A stretch of 64,000 bases of DNA, from NCBI RefSeq assembly GCF_013178945.1, contig NZ_JABFDM010000015.1:1-64000 (forward strand), given 5' to 3'. Under the pieces are notes generated by a model. That model made no database searches. It saw only the letters and a list, made by a program, of their open reading frames with translations, and had not been told where the DNA came from. A program made the position numbers and the translations under genes. Below are positions 11,461 through 17,944 of the stretch, piece by piece; the stretch's first letter is position 1, and each line of letters opens with the position of its first letter. The stretch comes from Bradyrhizobium aeschynomenes. Its GTDB lineage: Bacteria > Pseudomonadota > Alphaproteobacteria > Rhizobiales > Xanthobacteraceae.

Positions 11461-11587
11461 GCCGACGCGCATGCGCAGCATCCATGTACCGCGATCAGTG
11501 CCGAAGGATGGACTGGCGCTGCGGCCTGGGGATATCTGGGCGGGCCGCCGCATCTCATGGCTGGTACTGACAGCCCGCGGCGCGAGG

Positions 11588-12565
11588 TCAGCCATGCGCC
11601 GGAGGGCGCGGCATGCCGGCGGTGCCCGCAGCCGGCATGAGCGGCTGCCCGATCCAGGCGCGATTCAGTAAGCACGTGAGGGACGGACAGGGTTCGCCGC
11701 GGATGCGTGCCATGGCTTCCTGATAGGGGCCGACGGTCCGCAATCTCTCCGGCAATGCTGCGTAGGCCCGCGGCAGCCAGATTCGAGCTCGCGCCGCGCT
11801 GCGGCGATCGCGCTCGTCGAAGGGCAGTGCAAATGCCAGCCGCAGCCGCTCCGGCAGCATCTCGGCGGTCAGCGCCGTGAACCAGCGCGGCGGCCCGATC
11901 CATGTGGCCTCGCCCGAAAAGATGCGCTGCGCGATGTCACGCGCGGCGGCGCTGACCGTCAGCGTATCCGACGCCATCATCCCGGCCGTGTAGGCCTTGA
12001 AGGACACCCAGTCCGGCGGCAGCGCCTCGTGCGGAATGCCGAACAGCCCGGCGAAGCGCGTCGCCTCGCGCCAATATTGCTCGCGCTCAGCGTCACCGAG
12101 CGGCGGACACAACAGGCCGTAGGACATCATCGCCGTCTCGACCAGCGTCGCGTGCACCCAGCGCAGCGCATCGACGTCGTTGGCGACAAAGCGCGAGCCG
12201 ACCGGGAATGGCCCGACGCTCTCCGGCATCACGCCGTCGACCGCAGCGTGCCGCCGATGAAGACGGCGCGCCACAGCGACCGCCTGAGCGCGCGTGCCGA
12301 ACACCATGGTGTAGACGATGCCGAACGTGCGATGGAAGCGGCCGAGCGGATCGGCGAACACTTTCGACTGCTCGGCAATTCCGGCCGCGACCCAGGGATG
12401 GGCGAGTTGCAGCAGCAGCGCGCGTCCTGCCCCGAGAAACAGCGCGGCTTCGCGATGCACAAGCCACATCACGCTGTCAGGTCCAAGCACGCCATCGCCC
12501 GCGACGGCGGGGGCCGACAGCACCTCGTCGAGACAGCGCTGGAAATCGGCCTCGCTGACGATCAC
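11588..12565 (-). CDS. MpaB-like oxygenase (DUF2236)
   Basis: This 325-residue protein of the DUF2236 / MpaB-type family includes rubber oxygenase-like haem proteins. The family pattern is visible: SVMWLVHREAALFLGAGRALLLQLAHP at about residues 30-58, then AEQSKVFADPLGRFHRTFGIVYTMVFG. A central segment with DVDALRWVHATLVETAM supplies further His residues that could bind haem. A Pro-rich tail follows. The start overlaps the stop of the GST gene by four bases (ATGA), so they form one operon, suggesting oxidation followed by glutathione conjugation. The substrate is unknown. Confidence 0.85.
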   Translation of the reverse strand: MIVSEADFQRCLDEVLSAPAVAGDGVLGPDSVMWLVHREAALFLGAGRALLLQLAHPWVAAGIAEQSKVFADPLGRFHRTFGIVYTMVFGTRAQAVAVARRLHRRHAAVDGVMPESVGPFPVGSRFVANDVDALRWVHATLVETAMMSYGLLCPPLGDAEREQYWREATRFAGLFGIPHEALPPDWVSFKAYTAGMMASDTLTVSAAARDIAQRIFSGEATWIGPPRWFTALTAEMLPERLRLAFALPFDERDRRSAARARIWLPRAYAALPERLRTVGPYQEAMARIRGEPCPSLTCLLNRAWIGQPLMPAAGTAGMPRPPAHG

Positions 12566-13266
12566 GGCCGTTTGGGGATCTCCAGCCCGCGCTGCACCGC
12601 CGGCCGCGCCAGGCCGCGTTCGAGCCAGGCCTTGACCTGCTTCAGTTCATCGAAGACGACCAGCTCGCGCGCGCCATAGAAGCCGATCAGATTGCGGACC
12701 CAACCGAGCGTGGCGATGTCGGCGATGGTGTAGTCGTCCTCCATGATCCACTGCCGGCCGTCGAGCCGCGCCTCGAGCACCGAGAGCAGCCGCCTGCTCT
12801 CGGCGACGTAGCGCTGCAGTGGCCGCTTGTCTTCGTACTCACGGCCGGCGAATTTGTGGAAGAAGCCGAGCTGGCCGAACATCGGCCCGATGCCGCCCAT
12901 CTGGAAGTGCAGCCATTGGATGGTCTGCCAGCGCCGCGCCGGATCCGTGGGGAGGAATTTCCCGGTCTTCTCGGCCAGATATTGCAGGATCGCGCCGGAC
13001 TCGAACAGGCCGAGCGGCTTGCCGCCGGGCCCATCGGGATCGACGATCGCCGGGATCTTGCCGTTCGGATTGAGCGAGAGAAACTCCGGCGTCTTCTGGT
13101 CGTCCGTGCCGAAATCGATCGTGTGCGGCTCGTAGGCCAGCCCGGTCTCCTCCAGCATGATCGAGACCTTCACGCCGTTGGGCGTCGGCAGCGAGTAGAG
13201 CTGGATGCGGTCGGGATGCTGCGCCGGCCAGCGCGTGGTGATCGGGAAGCTGGAGAGGTCGGACAT
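12562..13266 (-). CDS. Glutathione S-transferase, YghU/YfcG (Nu-class) type
   Basis: This 234-residue GST has a thioredoxin-fold N-terminal domain: IQLYSLPTPNGVKVSIMLEETG, then the cis-Pro and GSH-binding region LNPNGKIPAIVDPDG and LFESGAILQYLAEKTG. An all-helical C-terminal domain follows, with the N-capping motif YTIADIATLGW. The TPNG active-site region is typical of YghU/YfcG disulfide reductases, which bind two glutathiones and lack a catalytic Tyr/Ser/Cys. It is the first gene of a two-gene operon with the MpaB-like oxygenase. Confidence 0.93.
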   Translation of the reverse strand: MSDLSSFPITTRWPAQHPDRIQLYSLPTPNGVKVSIMLEETGLAYEPHTIDFGTDDQKTPEFLSLNPNGKIPAIVDPDGPGGKPLGLFESGAILQYLAEKTGKFLPTDPARRWQTIQWLHFQMGGIGPMFGQLGFFHKFAGREYEDKRPLQRYVAESRRLLSVLEARLDGRQWIMEDDYTIADIATLGWVRNLIGFYGARELVVFDELKQVKAWLERGLARPAVQRGLEIPKRP

Positions 13267-13388
13267 CAGGGCTTGCTCGCGCGTTGCGGTGAGGCCTTCA
13301 ATCTAAGTTCATCCCGAGCCGCTGCAAGATGTCAGGAACCGGCCGCACGTCCGGGGCCTTATGTGGCTGCAACGCGCAGAAGGTCAGC

Positions 13389-13748
13389 ATGCCAAGTCCG
13401 ACCTACCAGCTGATCATGCAGGCGATGCATGCACGACGACAGGTGTTGTGCATGTATGGTGGATTTGCCCGTGCGCTGTGCCCTATCATCCTCGGTCATA
13501 CTGCGGGACGTGAGCGCGTGCTCGCATTTCAGTTCGCCGGTGGCGCGAGCCGCGGCCTGCCGCGAGGCGGACAGTGGAAGTGTTTCGACATTGCCGAGAT
13601 GAGCGAGGTCGAGCTGCGCGAGGGCCGCTGGCATTCCGGGCGCAATCATCGCCACCCGCAACATTGCGTCGCCGAGGTCGAGCTCGATGTGAACCCGGAC
13701 AGTCCCTACGCGCCGACGCGACCGATTGCGACGCCAAGCAGGCGATGA
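13389..13748 (+). CDS. Small WYL-like domain protein
   Basis: This protein of about 119 residues begins MPSPTYQLIMQAMHARRQVL. It continues with the pattern CMYGG...RALCPIILGHTAGRERVLAFQFAGG, and later WKCFDIAEM. This matches the layout of a stand-alone WYL-type beta domain (ligand-binding module of bacterial regulators) without a helix-turn-helix. The tail is basic and disordered. It is convergent with the next gene with only two bases between their stops. Assignment to the WYL fold is by pattern only. Confidence 0.7.
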   Translation: MPSPTYQLIMQAMHARRQVLCMYGGFARALCPIILGHTAGRERVLAFQFAGGASRGLPRGGQWKCFDIAEMSEVELREGRWHSGRNHRHPQHCVAEVELDVNPDSPYAPTRPIATPSRR

Positions 13749-13750
13749 TG

Positions 13751-14041
13751 CTATTGCGGCTCGCGCAGGCGCACACGCAGCAGCGCCGGCAGCTTGGCCG
13801 TGGCCTCGTGCTGGGCGAGCTTGGCCGCGACGCGGCGCATCAGCGACGAGGCCCCCTGCTTTGCCAGCACCTTCAGACCACGCGCGCTGAAATCGACAAC
13901 CACCTCGTGATGGCGCATGCCCTTGCCGCCCTTGACCAGGCCAAGGTCGCGCACCAGGCAATAATGCCCGTCGCTCATGCGTGCCAATCGGGTGTTCTCG
14001 AACATGTCGAGAAGCAATGCATCGAGTCGGGATTCCGTCAA
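13751..14041 (-). CDS. Hypothetical protein, 96 aa
   Basis: I do not recognise this 96-residue protein. It begins MTESRLDALLLDMFENTRLARM, has a central GHYCLVRDLGLVKGGKGMRHHEV segment and ends with a basic helical region. No signal peptide or membrane span is seen. Codon use matches neighbouring genes and no stop interrupts it, so it is probably real. It lies 17 bases downstream of the nitroreductase gene in the same direction and may be co-transcribed with it. Confidence 0.6.
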   Translation of the reverse strand: MTESRLDALLLDMFENTRLARMSDGHYCLVRDLGLVKGGKGMRHHEVVVDFSARGLKVLAKQGASSLMRRVAAKLAQHEATAKLPALLRVRLREPQ

Positions 14042-14057
14042 GATTGACAGGAACGAC

Positions 14058-15140
14058 TCAGGAACTCAGCACGCTACCGACCGGACGTCGCGGTGAAAAC
14101 GGCAGCGCAGGCCCGTAGCCGAAGCGCAGCACGAGATCCGGCCGCCGCGTCGTCCCGATCAGACGCGCCAGCTCGGGCCGCAAGGCGGCCACTTCGACCG
14201 GCTGGTTGATGAAGGCAAGCTTGAGCCCGAGCCGCGTTGCTTCGAGCGCGAAGCGCTGACAGGCCTGTCCGACCTTGATCCAGTGCGCGGCATCGGCCTG
14301 CTCGGCCGCGAACACGGCAATCCCCGCAGAGGACGCGATCTGGCGCGCATATTTGTCGTTCTCGGCGGATGCGTCGAACAGGCGGTCGAACGCGAGGCTG
14401 CCCAGCGCCGTCGGCAATGATGGATTGCCGCTGGCTCCAGCAAACAGGCCGTCGCCACTCGCCATCGCACTGCGCGGATTGAAGCGGATCCAGTCCTTCA
14501 GCTCGCGCATGAACGCGGCGTCGCGCATCTGTGCGCTGTTGCCGGCCATGACGAGATCGCGGATTGCCGCGATGGCGGCAGGCGCCGTGATGATGGCGAG
14601 ATCGACACCGGCCACCGCTGACGCGACCTGCAGGGACGAGAGATCGCGCGGCGGCACCTCGCGTCCGTCATAGTCACCGCGCGTCGACTGTCTGCGGACG
14701 ATGGCGGACAGCAGCGGATCGACGTCATCACGCCGCCCTCCGGTGAAGCTGTAGCGCACCATCGGACCGTCGATCATCACCTCGCCCGGACGGCCGCTGG
14801 CAGCGGCCGCGATCGCAAGGTTGGCCGCCGCGCAGCCGAGGCTGACGTACAGATGATGATCGTCGGGATCCACCACCGCCGTGCGTCGCGACAGATCGGG
14901 CGTGATCGTGATCGCATCGGCCGCCACGGCGAAGCGCCATGGCTGCGTGTTGTGGCCGTTGGCCGCCAAGGTCGCGTAGCGGATCACGTCGGCGACCTCC
15001 GCCGACAGCGGCGCGCGCAGCCGCGCGCTGTAGTCGTCGTATGCGGACATCGTCCCGGTGGCGGAGCGCCACGCACCCGCGCCGAGCGCAGCCGCCGTCA
15101 GCGCGCCGCTTGCTCCTAACAGGATCTGCCGTCGGTTCAT
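14058..15140 (-). CDS. Acg-like nitroreductase-family protein, Tat-type leader
   Basis: This 360-residue protein starts at ATG 15140 with MNRRQILLGASGALTAAALG, a twin-arginine-like export leader. The mature part has the nitroreductase-like FMN fold of the duplicated Acg type: VIRYATLAANGHNTQPWRF (the NTQPW phosphate-binding motif), RRQSTRGDYDGREVP and a C-terminal RPDLVLRFGYGPALPFSPRRP. Mycobacterial Acg proteins are dormancy-induced, act as flavin sinks and lack ordinary nitroreductase activity. A FixK/FNR-like box lies about 64 bases upstream of the ATG, consistent with hypoxic control. Upstream in-frame extension to 15326 precedes the leader and is rejected. Confidence 0.85.
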   Translation of the reverse strand: MNRRQILLGASGALTAAALGAGAWRSATGTMSAYDDYSARLRAPLSAEVADVIRYATLAANGHNTQPWRFAVAADAITITPDLSRRTAVVDPDDHHLYVSLGCAAANLAIAAAASGRPGEVMIDGPMVRYSFTGGRRDDVDPLLSAIVRRQSTRGDYDGREVPPRDLSSLQVASAVAGVDLAIITAPAAIAAIRDLVMAGNSAQMRDAAFMRELKDWIRFNPRSAMASGDGLFAGASGNPSLPTALGSLAFDRLFDASAENDKYARQIASSAGIAVFAAEQADAAHWIKVGQACQRFALEATRLGLKLAFINQPVEVAALRPELARLIGTTRRPDLVLRFGYGPALPFSPRRPVGSVLSS

Positions 15141-15197
15141 GATCACATGCTCGCCGAACTGATGACGACGAGGATAAACGTGTCTCGCGCCAAAGTG

Positions 15198-15211
15198 TTG
15201 TTTCAGATCAA
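15198..15211 (-). promoter_or_regulatory. FixK/FNR-like box
   Basis: Read on the minus strand the site is TTGATCTGAAACAA, one mismatch from TTGAT-N4-ATCAA. Its centre is about 64 bases upstream of the nitroreductase ATG, the same distance as the perfect box before the truncated haemoglobin gene. Confidence 0.55.
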
Positions 15212-15249
15212 CAACGTCACGTTCGACCAAAATACCTCGCAATGCGCCG

Positions 15250-15278
15250 TTGACAGCAACAACAAACGAGCGTAGGTA
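15250..15278 (+). promoter_or_regulatory. Candidate sigma70 promoter of a small transcript
   Basis: A perfect TTGACA (15250-15255) is followed after exactly 17 bases by TAGGTA (15273-15278). Transcription would start near 15285 and run into the terminator at 15445-15487, giving an RNA of about 200 nt. Confidence 0.5.
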
Positions 15279-15313
15279 CCGCCGCCTTGCGGATGACTGC
15301 ACCCGCGACGAAC

Positions 15314-15415
15314 ATGAGCGAACCAATGTCCTTCTACGAACACATCATCTGCACGTCCAACGGCTTCGGGCCGTCGGATCGCGCACGCCATGCTCGGGGG
15401 AGCGGTCTTGCCTGA
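15314..15415 (+). CDS. Possible 33-aa small protein
   Basis: A short open frame (MSEPMSFYEHIICTSNGFG...) sits between a good promoter and an intrinsic terminator. There is no clear Shine-Dalgarno sequence and I recognise no family. The transcript could instead be a non-coding small RNA. The frame is recorded because it is the only open one in the predicted transcript. Confidence 0.25.
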   Translation: MSEPMSFYEHIICTSNGFGPSDRARHARGSGLA

Positions 15416-15444
15416 CGCAAGATCCATTGTCCGGTTCACACGGA

Positions 15445-15487
15445 CCCTCCCGAGCCAGCCGCTCCGGAGGGTTTTTTGTTGCCCTCA
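15445..15487 (+). terminator. Intrinsic terminator
   Basis: CCCTCC (15445-15450) pairs with GGAGGG (15476-15481), and six T residues follow immediately. It ends the small plus-strand transcript predicted from the promoter at 15250. Confidence 0.75.
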
Positions 15488-16013
15488 CGTCAGCGGCTCG
15501 CACGGCGAACTCACAATTGTCCCGGCGACCAGCCGGAACGGGAGACCCGGATCCCGGGGCTCGCGCAGGTGATGCGCGTGCCCAAGAGCGCGGGGCCTGT
15601 CGGAGGGAACGAGGCGTTCGCGCCGGACACCGATGACAGAGCGAGCTTCCTTGGAGCTCGCACCATGCGGCGTCGATGAGCGCCGCAGACAAGCTATTTG
15701 AATTCCCGGCCGCTTGCGGCCCGGAACTGCTGGTGGTGAAGATCGCGGATCCTTCGCGCCAATGCGGCGACGAGCCGCCTTCGATCGATCGTACCGTGGA
15801 ATCCGTCAAGCGAGACGGGTGAGTCGCGGGTTGCGGTGAGGCCGACGCCAAACCTGCGTTTCGATCGTCGTATTGCCGCGATCGCCCGTTCCCCAGCATG
15901 CAAACATCGTCGCCCGGCTGCATTTCGCAGCCGAGCAACGCACCGTCGCAACTAACAATCGGCGTCGTCCGCGCGAACGCGGGGCGACACAGCGGAGTTG
16001 CACGGCCCCACAT
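15488..16013. other. Intergenic region upstream of the Y RNAs
   Basis: About 525 bases without a supported gene. A 48-codon plus-strand frame at 15676-15822 has no homology that I recognise and a poor start. The promoter of the first Y RNA should lie close to 16014, but I see no convincing -35/-10 pair there. Confidence 0.4.
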
Positions 16014-16173
16014 CCACGAGCCGTGGTGAAGACGACTGTTACTTCGCTTGCCACGCCAGAGGTCGCGGGTTCGAATCCCGTCCGGCAGCACGCCGGTAGC
16101 TCAGAGGTCAGAGCGCTGTCCGGTCCGCGAAAGTGGGACCGGGTCTCAGTCGTCGCCTGTTCCCGGCTCGTGG
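16014..16173 (+). ncRNA. Y RNA 1 (YrlA-type, circularly permuted tRNA module)
   Basis: This is a 160-nt RNA predicted from base pairing. The ends close in P1, CCACGAGCCG (16014-16023) with CGGCTCGTGG (16164-16173). An internal loop with GGTGAA on one side and GTTCC on the other follows, then P2, GACGACTG (16031-16038) with CAGTCGTC (16147-16154). Inside is a permuted tRNA. The T arm (16065-16081) has a canonical TTCGAAT loop. A closed acceptor hairpin is CCGGC (82-86), loop AGCAC, GCCGG (92-96). The D arm is GCTC (16099-16102) with GAGC (16111-16114). A hairpin CCGGTCC/GGACCGG follows. P1 and P2 thus extend the place of the anticodon stem, as in YrlA RNAs that bind bacterial Ro60. The Ro60 gene lies about 350 bases downstream. 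Confidence 0.85.
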
Positions 16174-16189
16174 TCCCGCTTTCGCGGCG

Positions 16190-16213
16190 GTGGTGAAGAT
16201 GTCTGTTACTTCG
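16190..16213 (+). other. Truncated third Y RNA 5' segment
   Basis: GTGGTGAAGA...CTGTTACTTCG repeats the conserved 5' part of both Y RNAs (compare 16023 and 16283 onwards). No T arm, D arm or matching 3' strand follows it before the second Y RNA begins at 16274. It looks like the stump of a third copy, showing past expansion and loss. Confidence 0.55.
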
Positions 16214-16273
16214 TTGAAACCGAGCGCCCGACAAGGGCAGCGACAGCATCGACCCGTCCCCGCCGCCCCCTTG

Positions 16274-16435
16274 CCACGCGCCGTGGTGAAGAGTGCTGAT
16301 ACTTCGATTGCTAATCGAGAGGTCGTGGGTTCGACTCCCATCCGGCGTTCCATGCGCCGGTAGCTCAGCGGCAGAGCACTATCCGGTCCGCGCGAGTGGA
16401 GCGGAGCTCAGCATTCGCCCGTTCCCGGCGCGTGG
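16274..16435 (+). ncRNA. Y RNA 2 (YrlA-type, circularly permuted tRNA module)
   Basis: This is a 162-nt paralogue of the first Y RNA with compensatory changes. P1 is CCACGCGCCG (16274-16283) with CGGCGCGTGG (16426-16435): the A-U pair of copy 1 is C-G here. P2 is GAGTGCTGA (16291-16299) with TCAGCATTC (16408-16416), almost wholly different in sequence yet still paired. The T arm (16325-16341) has a U-A where copy 1 has C-G. The acceptor hairpin is CCGGCG (42-47) with CGCCGG (55-60), and the D arm is GCTC (16363-16366) with GAGC (16374-16377). The internal loop GGTGAA/GTTCC is unchanged and is the likely Ro60 contact. It ends 90 bases before the Ro60 start codon. Confidence 0.85.
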
Positions 16436-16525
16436 TCGCCATCGCGTGTGATGTCACGGCATCGCGCGTGTCGGCCGGTGCTCCGGCCATTCCATCCAAC
16501 ATCCATCAACCCAGAGGAGGCCACC

Positions 16526-17866
16526 ATGGTCAGGCTCAACACGTTCCTGCGCGCCTTCACCCACGAGGGTGCGCCATCCCGACAGCTCGCGCCGGTGCAG
16601 GCGCTCCAGCGCACGCTGATGAGCTGCCTGTTGTGGGAGGACCAGTTCTACGAGGACGGGGTCGCGATCGCCGATCGGATCAAGGCTCTCGTGGCGCAGG
16701 TCGAACCGCGCGAGGTCGCTCAGCTTGCAGTGCGCGCGCGCGAGGAGATGAAGCTGCGCCACGCGCCGCTGCTCGTCGCCCGAGAAATGGCACGGCTGCC
16801 GTCGCACCGCGCGCTGGTCGCCGAGACGCTGGCCCGCATCATCCAGCGGCCGGACGAGATGACCGAGCTGCTCGCGATCTACTGGGCGGATTCTCTGGGT
16901 CCGCAGCAGCAGCGCAAGCGGCAGCCGGTCTCGGCGCAGGTCAAGAAGGGGCTGGCGAAGGCGTTTGCGAAGTTCGACGCCTATCAGCTCGCGAAGTATG
17001 ACCGCGACGGCCCGGTGCGGCTGCGCGACGTCCTGTTCCTGGTGCACGCCAAGCCCAAGGACGCGGACCAGGAGGCGGTGTGGAAGCAGCTCGTCGATGG
17101 CGAGCTGCCCTCGCCCGACACTTGGGAGGTCGCGCTGTCGGCGGGTGCGGACAAGCGGGCGAGCTTCGAGCGGCTGCTCGCCGAGAAGCGGCTCGGAGCG
17201 CTGGCGCTGCTGCGCAACCTGCGCCTGATGCGCCAGGCCGGGGTGCCGCGCGCGACGATCGCGGCCGCGATCGAGACGATGCGGACGGACCGTGTCCTGC
17301 CGTATCGGTTCATCACGGCGGCCCGGCATGCGCCGAACTTCGAGCCCGAGCTCGAGCAGGCAATGCTGCGCTCGGTCAAGGGCCATGCGCGGCTTCCGGG
17401 CCGCACGCGGCTCCTGATCGACGTGTCCGGTTCGATGTTCGCGACGCTGTCCGCCAAGTCGGAGATGACGCGGGCGGAGGCGGCGTGCGGGCTGGCGGTC
17501 CTCGCCCGCGAGGTCTGCGACGAGGTGGAGATCTTCACGTTCAGCGATGAGGTCGTGAAGCTGCCGCCGCGGCGGGGTTTCGCGCTGCGCGATGCGATCA
17601 TCAACTCGCAGCCGCATTCCGGGACCTATCTCGGCCGCGCGGTGAAGGAGGTCGACCGCAAGGGCGACCGCCTGATCGTCTTCACCGACGAGCAGAGCCA
17701 CGATCCGGTACCGTCGCCGAAAGCGCGCGGGACCATGGTCAACGTGGCGTCGTACCAGCACGGGGTCGGTTACGGCCCCTGGACGCGGGTCGACGGCTTC
17801 TCCGAGGCCGTGATCGCCTGGATCGCGGCGCAGGAGCAGACCCTCCGCGGCGCCACGCTGCACTGA
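16526..17866 (+). CDS. rsr: Ro60-family RNA-binding protein (TROVE + vWA)
   Basis: This 446-residue protein is the bacterial orthologue of the Ro60 autoantigen (Rsr). The N-terminal TROVE domain (about 1-300, HEAT-like repeats forming an RNA-binding ring) shows LQRTLMSCLLWEDQFYEDG, AREEMKLRHAPLLVAREMA and LRNLRLMRQAGVPRATI. The C-terminal von Willebrand A domain starts at LLIDVSGSM, an intact DxSxS MIDAS metal site, with a later Thr/Asp (IVFTDEQSHD). In bacteria Rsr binds Y RNAs and, in some species, tethers PNPase for RNA decay or helps rRNA maturation under stress. ATG 16526 is chosen for the AGAGGAGG Shine-Dalgarno six bases upstream. It is shorter than Deinococcus Rsr (about 530). No rtcB or rtcA follows; the next gene is an opposed RNase Z homologue. 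Confidence 0.95.
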   Translation: MVRLNTFLRAFTHEGAPSRQLAPVQALQRTLMSCLLWEDQFYEDGVAIADRIKALVAQVEPREVAQLAVRAREEMKLRHAPLLVAREMARLPSHRALVAETLARIIQRPDEMTELLAIYWADSLGPQQQRKRQPVSAQVKKGLAKAFAKFDAYQLAKYDRDGPVRLRDVLFLVHAKPKDADQEAVWKQLVDGELPSPDTWEVALSAGADKRASFERLLAEKRLGALALLRNLRLMRQAGVPRATIAAAIETMRTDRVLPYRFITAARHAPNFEPELEQAMLRSVKGHARLPGRTRLLIDVSGSMFATLSAKSEMTRAEAACGLAVLAREVCDEVEIFTFSDEVVKLPPRRGFALRDAIINSQPHSGTYLGRAVKEVDRKGDRLIVFTDEQSHDPVPSPKARGTMVNVASYQHGVGYGPWTRVDGFSEAVIAWIAAQEQTLRGATLH

Positions 17867-17876
17867 CGACAACCGG

Positions 17877-17903
17877 CCCGGACGCGTCACAGACGCGCCC
17901 GGG
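17877..17903. terminator. Hairpin between rsr and rnz-like gene
   Basis: CCCGGACGCGTC (17877-17888) pairs with GACGCGCCCGGG (17892-17903) around a three-base loop, with one A-C mismatch. It lies between convergent genes and lacks a strong T-run, so it is probably a weak bidirectional terminator. Confidence 0.5.
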
Positions 17904-17944
17904 TCTCACTTCGAAAACGAGCACTGATGACATCTGCGCCGATC

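Noticed and set aside
15676..15822. A 48-codon plus-strand frame containing LLVVKIADPSRQ, whose DNA resembles the GTGGTGAAGA block of the Y RNAs.
   Set aside because: The similarity covers about 12 bases only, no pairing partner or tRNA-like part follows, and the frame has a poor start.
16090..16352. An ordinary tRNA split by a 190-nt insert: D half at 16090-16114 and T half at 16303-16352 would form a 7-bp acceptor (ACGCCGG/CCGGCGT) with an anticodon-like TTGCTAA loop and encoded CCA.
   Set aside because: Each half pairs more locally within its own unit, and the P1, P2 and closed acceptor helices covary between the two units. That favours two permuted tRNA-like Y RNAs over one interrupted tRNA.
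16108..16353. Minus- and plus-strand open frames of 80-150 codons across the Y RNAs.
   Set aside because: They are translations of tRNA-like sequence (for example GVEPTTSRL from the T loop), a known artefact around tRNA genes.
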